Assembly (NCBI RefSeq): GCF_000315235.1
Contig: NZ_BALG01000167.1
Coordinates: 1-51,160 of the forward strand
Reading direction: 5' to 3'
DNA: 51,160 nucleotides
Source: Paenibacillus popilliae ATCC 14706
GTDB lineage: Bacteria > Bacillota > Bacilli > Paenibacillales > Paenibacillaceae
Both the position numbers and the translations under genes were made by a program. The notes beneath the pieces were generated by a model. That model did no database searches and was not told the origin of the DNA. It saw only the letters and a list, made by a program, of their open reading frames with translations. Below, piece by piece: positions 45,955-51,160 of this stretch (position 1 is the first letter of the stretch; the number at the start of each line of letters is the position of its first letter).

Positions 45955-48093
45955 TTACTCAGCTGGCTTTTCTTGTGGCAATGGTAAGAATAACAGATTG
46001 ACCGGCATATTGCTGCCCGCAGCCGGCGTGAACAGAATCTCTACTGTCTCCTGATAAGCTCCAGTCCGGTAGACGACGCTGGCTTCGTTCGGATTGTTTA
46101 ATCTTCCGCTATTCGGCGTCTGCAGGGTTTGTCCGTTCACATACAAGCCGCCAGAGTAGGAGCCGCCGCGCGAGTTGAAGGCGATTAGGGTATGCGGGGC
46201 CACATTTTGCAGCTTGACGCGATACAATACGCCATAGTTGCCGGCGTTCACTTGGCTTTCATATGTCATCATATCCGAACCTACAATGTATTGATCATTC
46301 GTCTTGTCGGCGAATACGAGACGGGACGCTACTTCCCCTACCCGTTCGGCGATCGTGAAGACGCGATCCGCATTGTTGAACGTGCCTCGGATATGGGTGC
46401 CGTCAGGCTCAAGTTCCTTGAGCTTGTTCAGTTCCTGCAAAATATCCTTCGAAGCGTCCAGAGCGACGACCGAATATTCCAACGTGTTGTCGCCGAAAAA
46501 ATCGGCATACATCGTATAGATGTCATCCGGTCTCATCACGCGCTCGTTCAATTCCGGCATCAGCACCCGGGTCTCGTTCGGCTGGAGCACAAGCTCATTA
46601 ATTTCTTTCTCCTGCTCGAACGATTCCATATATCGAACCGACGCGAGCTTCCCAGTCTGCTGTGGATACGGGTTAGGGCCGGCTTGGCCATAATGCTCCA
46701 CATAGACGGTTGCCGGATCGTCGGATACGTTCTTCGCAAGCACGTAAAGCTGCATCTTCTTGTCCGTACCATTCTTGTGATGCAGGAAAATACGGGCACC
46801 GCCTGCAACGCGATCCTTGTACACGATTCCTTCCTCAAGAACCGTCTCCGGGGAATTCGCACGGTACAATGTCCGGTTCTCTTCCTTCACTTCCGGCTGA
46901 AGCAGCTTCATGTCCAGTACGGAATGTGCGCCAAGCGGGAACACTTCGCCGTACTCTGTGTACAGCAGGTTGAATTCATCGACGGAGTACAGTTTTTCAT
47001 CCGAGATCATGATGGTCTGGGAATACTCATCCGTCAGCCCGAACTCATTCGTAACCTTGAGCGTAATCGTCTGCGGACCCGGCTCAAAAAACGCATGCTC
47101 GTTGTTGGTCCATACCCGCTCCGTGATGGAATCCTCTTCGTCTGTGCTCAAGTCTTCGTAACGGATATATTCCCCCATCTTATAGGTGGTCTTTGGCGTC
47201 CGGAAGTAGGCCTTCGGCGGCTCCTTCGCCGGCTGGACCGTAATATTGACAGCGTAGGGTTCGCTTATGTTGCCGCGCTCGTCAACGACTCGAAGCGTGA
47301 TGGTGTAGACGCCCGGCGCATCATAATAGTCCTCGAGCCCTTCCCACTGCTCATCGACTATCTTCAACCCGGTTGGACTCGTGGATTCGTTCGTGACCGT
47401 CACGCGGGTCTGCGTCGCGAAAATTTCCTCTTCATTTACGCTGAATTGGGCAATCGGCTGCATATTCAACTGAATCACAATCCGCTTGTTCTTGCTGTCC
47501 CATGTATATGGATAGCCAAGAGCCTGCATTGCAGATGTGACCGGCACCATAAACGTGCCTTTGTCAATATAGGCTTCCCCGCTCATCTTCGTCGGAGAAC
47601 CGTTCACCCGGTACTGATCGCTATCGGCCTGATAGCGCAGCTCCTTGTCTCCGTTCGTAATGATCGTTTCCTTTGTCTTATTATCGAATCGGGTTTGCAA
47701 TCCGAGCCGCTCCACCAAGGACCGTAGAGCGATATAAGAGACGCCCTTTTTGACGGTAATTGGCTGTGGGGACGTATATTTGACGCCGTTATGAAACATC
47801 ACGTTGCTGTTCGCCATCAAGATAAGCTCATCCTTGCCGACGGTTCCGGCGAATGGATCCGGGGCAACCGCATCCGGGTTAGCCGCATCCGGGTTAGGCG
47901 TGTCTGGATTGTCCGCGCTTCCACCGCCGTCCAACTCTTCCCCTGTAACGTCGCCTTGCTGCTCGGTTTCAACATCTGCTTCCGTTCCGCTTGCCGCACT
48001 GCCGTCTCCCTCTGCAGCAACCATGATGGGAACAACCGTAATCAATTGTATTGCCGCCAAGCAAGTAACAAATAGCTTTTTCCAAAATTTCAT
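45955..48093 (-). CDS. Large secreted protein with copper-amine-oxidase N domain and PKD/Ig-like repeats
   Basis: A 712-residue exported protein. It has a signal peptide (FVTCLAAIQLITVVPIMVAAEG), an acidic Asp/Pro/Asn-rich linker with PDAANPDAVAPDP-type repeats (about 28-80), and a copper-amine-oxidase-N domain (about 88-210, with ISPQP-like VKKGVSYIALRSLVERLGL and YIDKGTFMVPVTSAMQALGY). Then come two Ig/PKD-like beta domains (about 215-375, GVYTITLRVVDERGN and GPQTITLKVTNEFGL), and a large uncharacterised C-terminal half rich in beta strands. Probably cell-wall or matrix associated; no catalytic motif seen. Confidence 0.88.
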   Translation of the reverse strand: MKFWKKLFVTCLAAIQLITVVPIMVAAEGDGSAASGTEADVETEQQGDVTGEELDGGGSADNPDTPNPDAANPDAVAPDPFAGTVGKDELILMANSNVMFHNGVKYTSPQPITVKKGVSYIALRSLVERLGLQTRFDNKTKETIITNGDKELRYQADSDQYRVNGSPTKMSGEAYIDKGTFMVPVTSAMQALGYPYTWDSKNKRIVIQLNMQPIAQFSVNEEEIFATQTRVTVTNESTSPTGLKIVDEQWEGLEDYYDAPGVYTITLRVVDERGNISEPYAVNITVQPAKEPPKAYFRTPKTTYKMGEYIRYEDLSTDEEDSITERVWTNNEHAFFEPGPQTITLKVTNEFGLTDEYSQTIMISDEKLYSVDEFNLLYTEYGEVFPLGAHSVLDMKLLQPEVKEENRTLYRANSPETVLEEGIVYKDRVAGGARIFLHHKNGTDKKMQLYVLAKNVSDDPATVYVEHYGQAGPNPYPQQTGKLASVRYMESFEQEKEINELVLQPNETRVLMPELNERVMRPDDIYTMYADFFGDNTLEYSVVALDASKDILQELNKLKELEPDGTHIRGTFNNADRVFTIAERVGEVASRLVFADKTNDQYIVGSDMMTYESQVNAGNYGVLYRVKLQNVAPHTLIAFNSRGGSYSGGLYVNGQTLQTPNSGRLNNPNEASVVYRTGAYQETVEILFTPAAGSNMPVNLLFLPLPQEKPAE

Positions 48094-48166
48094 TTCTGTG
48101 CGTTCTCCTCACCCATCGTAATCATTTGTGCTCCTATTGAATCCTGGCCACGTATTGAACATAGTC

Positions 48167-48194
48167 TTAGACGCAAAAGGTTACAAAAAGTTTC
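48167..48194 (-). promoter_or_regulatory. ECF-sigma-type promoter for the secreted protein
   Basis: The minus strand reads GAAAC (48194-48190), 16 bases, then CGTCTAA (48173-48167), matching the -35 GAAAC and -10 CGTCTA of B. subtilis ECF sigma factors, with correct spacing. The start codon is about 75 bases away. The region also contains the inverted pair GGTTAC/GTAACC. Envelope-stress control is inferred. Confidence 0.5.
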
Positions 48195-48321
48195 TTTTTT
48201 CGTAACCATTTTTGCAGAAAGCAATCATACGGAAGGAATTCCGACGAATAACGAGAAGAAATCGCAGCGGGTCCGACAATTTGCCCGAGAATCTCCCTAT
48301 CCCCAAACAGGCCTATCAGGA

Positions 48322-48367
48322 TTGCGCTTCAAGCAAAACAATGTTACAATTTTAACGTAACATTGTT
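48322..48367 (+). promoter_or_regulatory. yhbD promoter with 11-bp perfect palindromic operator
   Basis: AACAATGTTAC (48337-48347) and GTAACATTGTT (48357-48367) are exact inverted repeats separated by 9 bases. A candidate sigma-A promoter TTGCGC-17-TACAAT (48322-48350) has its -10 overlapping the left half-site. YhbD has a MerR-like N-terminal helix-turn-helix, so autoregulation is plausible. Confidence 0.6.
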
Positions 48368-48395
48368 ACGACAATGGCGTGAAGGAGGCTTTCCG

Positions 48396-49025
48396 CTTGG
48401 CATGGACGAACAATTGATATCCAAAAAAGAATTGCTCGATTTGACCGGTATCTCTTATGGACAGCTGTACCGGTGGAAGCGCAAAAATCTGATACCGGAG
48501 GCGTGGTTTATCCGCAAGTCAACCCACACCGGCCAAGAGACTTATTTTCCGAGAGAGAAAATATGGGGGCGCATCAATAAAATCATCCATATGAAAGAGG
48601 ATCTGTCGCTCGATGAACTGGCGGACATGTTCTCGCCCAATGTCGCAAGCACTGCATTCAGCAAGTCCGAGATCATCGGCTGCGGCATCGTGTCGCCGAT
48701 GGCGCTTCAGGTGTACGCCGAGCAAATGGGCGACGCTGAGGCATTCTCCTTCGAGAAGCTGCTGCACATTTACGTGCTCGATCGGCTGCTGCAATCCGGC
48801 GATATGAGCCTGGAGGAAGGCATGCTGCTGCTTCAACTGCTGCGCGATCATTATGGCAAGTTCGATGGGAAGGACTGCGATCTGATACTGGTCCGCAAGA
48901 TGGGCATCAGCTCGCTGCTGCTCGTCTCCAGCCCGGAAGAAGTCTGCGTCGACACCGGCACGAAAGTCGTGACCTGCCTGTCGCTCGCCAGTTGCCTCGA
49001 AGAATTGAAAGGCAAACTTACGTAA
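48396..49025 (+). CDS. yhbD: YhbD-like MerR/DUF4004 DNA-binding protein
   Basis: About 209 residues. The N-terminal part (ISKKELLDLTGISYGQLYRWKRKNLIPEAWFIRKS) is a MerR-like helix-turn-helix with wing; the rest is mostly helical with no ligand motif visible. It matches B. subtilis YhbD, encoded with yhbE and yhbF, as here. AAGGAGG lies 8 bases before a TTG at 48396; an ATG at 48402 gives the family start but is 14 bases from the site. Confidence 0.85.
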   Translation, partial: LGMDEQLISKKELLDLTGISYGQLYRWKRKNLIPEAWFIRKSTHTGQETYFPREKIWGRINKIIHMKEDLSLDELADMFSPNVASTAFSKSEIIGCGIVSPMALQVYAEQMGDAEAFSFEKLLHIYVLDRLLQSGDMSLEEGMLLLQLLRDHYGKFDGKDCDLILVRKMGISSLLLVSSPEEVCVDTGTKVVTCLSLASCLEELKGKLT

Positions 49026-49038
49026 CGGAGGTACATTT

Positions 49039-49713
49039 ATGTCTCAAGCAACGGGAGATATTATGATTTCGGGTCTTGGAAGCTCGTCCGGCGGCACGTA
49101 CCAGCGCGTTCGTATCGACGGTGTCGGCGATATCAACGGGGATCTCGTATGCACATCCTTCGTCTCCAACGGGAAAGGCAACGTAACGGGCAATCTGGAG
49201 GCGGGCATGACCGAAGCTCGCGGGATGCTTACCGTCAAGGGCAACCTCCAATCGGTTCATAGCCGCATTGACGGGACAGCGCGGCTGGATGGTCATTGGT
49301 CGGGCGATACGATCGAGCTAAACGGCACCGTCACCATTGCTTACGATTGTCAGGCCGAGTGCTTCATCTCCCACGGCACCTTCCATATTGGCGGACTGCT
49401 CAACGCAGGTACGATCGATGTCAAGATGGTCGGCGGCTGCCGGGCATGGGAAATTGGCTGTGAGCGGATTCAGGTTCGACGGAGCGCCGCGTTATCGCTC
49501 TTCAACAAGCTGTTCTCCTCGTTCATCAACCGTCCTCCGTTGGAGGCGGACACCATCGAGGGAGACATCGTAGATCTGGAATATACGCGGGCCCGCGTCG
49601 TGCGCGGCAATCATGTCAAGATCGGTCCCGGCTGTCGGATCGATCACGTCGAATACCGGCAATCCGTACAACTGCACGAAGAAGCGCAAGTGAACAGCCA
49701 CCGGAAGCTGTAG
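49039..49713 (+). CDS. yhbE: Bactofilin-type polymer-forming protein (YhbE-like)
   Basis: A 224-residue beta-helix protein. Short repeats with Gly at turns (VDIGVGDINGDLVCTSF-type pattern, GKGNVTGNLEAGM, VKGNLQSVHSRIDGTARLDG) are typical of bactofilins, which polymerise without nucleotides and act in cell shape or motility. C-terminal GDIVDLEYTRARVVRGNHVKIGPGCRIDHVEYR. ATG at 49039 is 13 bases after the yhbD stop. Paired with a paralogue downstream. Confidence 0.85.
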   Translation: MSQATGDIMISGLGSSSGGTYQRVRIDGVGDINGDLVCTSFVSNGKGNVTGNLEAGMTEARGMLTVKGNLQSVHSRIDGTARLDGHWSGDTIELNGTVTIAYDCQAECFISHGTFHIGGLLNAGTIDVKMVGGCRAWEIGCERIQVRRSAALSLFNKLFSSFINRPPLEADTIEGDIVDLEYTRARVVRGNHVKIGPGCRIDHVEYRQSVQLHEEAQVNSHRKL

Positions 49714-49792
49714 TGAATGAACGGATGCGGGCTGCCCGGGAGTCGTCCCTTGCGGCACCGTCAAGCCCGAACAAGGAGGAATCAGCATTAAT

Positions 49793-50524
49793 ATGGAACA
49801 GCGACACAATCTGAAAATAATGGGCTCCTCACAAGCAGGCGGAGGAGTATATGATAAAGTAAGCATTATGGGAGATGGCTCCGTGCACGGAGATGTGGAC
49901 TGCCGTCAATTCAGCTGTGCCGGAACCGCCCATCTCGAAGGCAGCGTGAAGACCGGCGTAATGAAAATTCGTGGAACCTCCCAAGTGAGCGGGAGCGTAA
50001 ACGTGAACAAGCTCTCCATTCAAGGGCAGGTCGAGATACGCGGCAGCATGCGGGCTGCGGAGGCCAGTATTGGCGGCATGGCGAACATCGGCTGCCATCT
50101 ACAGGGCGAACGTCTGCGTTTGAAAGGCTCTGTGACGGTGCAGGGCGATTGCGAATTCGAATCCATTACCGCCAACGGCTCGCTCCAAGTCGAAGGCCTG
50201 CTCAATGCCGGCAGTCTGGATCTTCGTCTCCAGTGGCCCTGCCAGGCCCGCGAGATCGGCGGCGATACAATCAAAATCCGCCGCGGCAGCGGACTCGGCA
50301 ATCTGCTCGGCTTCCTCCCCGGCTTGTTCAACATAGTGCCGGATGCGCGCATGAACGCCGACCTGATCGAAGGCGATTATGTTGAACTGGAGCATACGAC
50401 GGCACGCGTCGTCCGCGGGAACGATGTCGTCATCGGTCCGGGCTGCGAGATCGGTCAGATCGAGTACCGCCGGCAGCTGCACCGCCATCCGGACAGCACC
50501 GTTCATCATGTGATTCAATTGTAG
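49793..50524 (+). CDS. yhbF: Bactofilin-type polymer-forming protein (YhbF-like)
   Basis: A 243-residue paralogue of the preceding protein, with the same beta-helix repeats (GSVHGDVDCRQFSCAGTAHLEGSVKTGV, GQVEIRGSM) and the same C-terminal signature (ARVVRGNDVVIGPGCEIGQIEYRRQ). ATG at 49793 follows AAGGAGGA. The pair could form a mixed filament. Separated by 79 bases from the yhbE-like gene. Confidence 0.85.
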   Translation: MEQRHNLKIMGSSQAGGGVYDKVSIMGDGSVHGDVDCRQFSCAGTAHLEGSVKTGVMKIRGTSQVSGSVNVNKLSIQGQVEIRGSMRAAEASIGGMANIGCHLQGERLRLKGSVTVQGDCEFESITANGSLQVEGLLNAGSLDLRLQWPCQAREIGGDTIKIRRGSGLGNLLGFLPGLFNIVPDARMNADLIEGDYVELEHTTARVVRGNDVVIGPGCEIGQIEYRRQLHRHPDSTVHHVIQL

Positions 50525-50558
50525 CCGGATAGTTGCCTGCCGGCTCACACCATCCGAC

Positions 50559-50592
50559 ATCAGGGACGGGATGCGAGCATCCCGTCCCTGAT
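50559..50592. terminator. Bidirectional terminator, 15-bp perfect stem
   Basis: ATCAGGGACGGGATG (50559-50573) pairs exactly with CATCCCGTCCCTGAT (50578-50592), loop CGAG. It ends the bactofilin unit and abuts the stop of the converging lipL-type gene (50593). Confidence 0.8.
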
Positions 50593-51160
50593 TCAATCGG
50601 TTTGGTTGCCATGCACCCCGTACCGGCGGCGCAGTTCGACTGAGACCGTGCGCACCTCGTCCGGCTCCGGCAGACGTAGCTTCGCCGCCGCGGCCGCCAT
50701 TCCCTGCTCCGTCTGCCGCTCGCGGATGACCCGCTTCACGGCCGCGGTGAAGGCCGCTGCGGCATCCGCATCGCGGCAAAGCCCGGCCGCTTCCTCGAGG
50801 CTGGCCGTGCTCTCCTCCGTCACGCGCGGATAGTCCCGCTCTGTGCCGCCGGCGGTTGCCCGCGCATAGAATTCCCGCACGAGCGCGGCACTGTCGCCGC
50901 CAGAGCCGCCGGCAATGACGAACGCCTGCACGATGAAGGCGTTCGCCTGCCGGCGCTGGGCGATGCCGCAAAATTTCCGGCCGCCGATGCTGAGATCGAA
51001 GTCGCCGGGGCAATAGGCCCCTTCGACCTCGCCTGTGTCGACGCGGCAGCCGGAATGCTGCAGCGCGAGCCGAATCAAGCGGTACATCCGCTCGAAATCG
51101 CCGTGGAAATGCTTATCGCCTCCCTCCTGCTTCGGCAGGATGAGCGACAGATTGACGACG
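50593..51160 (-). CDS. lipL: LipL-like octanoyl-GcvH:E2 amidotransferase, partial
   Basis: The open frame runs to the window end, so the N-terminus is missing. About 188 residues are visible: FHGDFERMYRL, then VEGAYCPGDFDLSIGGRKFCGIAQRR, the LplA/LipL core with the catalytic Cys of the amidotransferase group, then a helical C-terminal half. It moves octanoate from the H protein GcvH to E2 subunits of 2-oxoacid dehydrogenases in B. subtilis-type lipoylation. LplA-type ligase is the alternative; the Cys in CPGDFDLSI favours LipL. No GcvH gene is in the window. Confidence 0.82.
   Translation of the reverse strand, partial: VVNLSLILPKQEGGDKHFHGDFERMYRLIRLALQHSGCRVDTGEVEGAYCPGDFDLSIGGRKFCGIAQRRQANAFIVQAFVIAGGSGGDSAALVREFYARATAGGTERDYPRVTEESTASLEEAAGLCRDADAAAAFTAAVKRVIRERQTEQGMAAAAAKLRLPEPDEVRTVSVELRRRYGVHGNQTD

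Noticed and set aside
46192-47727. A 511-codon open frame on the plus strand
   Set aside because: It is antisense to the large secreted-protein gene, has no recognisable domains, and is a base-composition shadow.

Overview
The window looks like about 51 kb of chromosome from an endospore-forming Firmicute, most likely a Paenibacillus or close relative (inferred). The grounds are gene order (recN-spoIVB-spo0A; accBC next to spoIIIAA-AH; an yqhO-yqhV-like block), moderately GC-rich codon use, GTG/TTG starts behind strong purine-rich Shine-Dalgarno sites, the asp23-amaP-DUF2273 set, and an OLE RNA locus. Nothing supports naming a species.

Layout. 1-1000: decayed mobile DNA (the 3' end of an IS630-type transposase and a tyrosine-recombinase pseudogene). 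1022-24453: a long block read on the minus strand. In order of transcription it holds yqhV, spoIIIAA-AH, accB-accC, asp23, amaP, a DUF2273 gene, nusB, folD, xseA, xseB, ispA, a large intergenic region matching the OLE noncoding RNA locus, the OLE-partner membrane protein gene oapA, dxs, tlyA, a small membrane protein, argR, recN, spoIVB and spo0A. This joins isoprenoid precursor synthesis, fatty-acid initiation, one-carbon metabolism, DNA repair and the sporulation master regulator.

24729-26927 (plus strand): sulfolactate synthesis genes comA and comB and a UPF0756 membrane protein. 26994-31393 (minus): aspartokinase, efp, a proline peptidase, aroQ and yqhR. 31593-34241 (plus): yqhQ, a small SA1362/YqhP-like protein and an acyltransferase. 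34378-41153 (minus): a patatin-like protein, a secreted GH10-like protein, mntR, ccdA and the zinc importer znuB-znuC-znuA. 41363-41891: a uppP remnant. 42111-45250 (minus): metG behind a Met-specific T-box, then yidD and zur. 45340-45776: an IS1182 transposase with several internal deletions. 45955-48093 (minus): a large secreted protein. 48396-50524 (plus): yhbD and two bactofilin genes. 50593-51160 (minus): a LipL-type lipoyl-pathway gene cut by the window end.

Main points. (1) The 9.76-10.57 kb gap has the position, length, orientation and adjacent partner gene expected of OLE RNA with OapA. (2) Spo0A has Asn where the receiver's conserved Lys is expected, and its gene has three perfect 0A boxes upstream. 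(3) spoIIIAB appears to start at ATA in an ATAA junction where ATGA would be expected. (4) Zinc control is visible as a whole: zur, the importer, and a consensus promoter with a Zur-like operator. (5) Several genes are decayed in distinctive ways (uppP, IS1182, the integrase). All calls come from reading the sequence; no database search was run.
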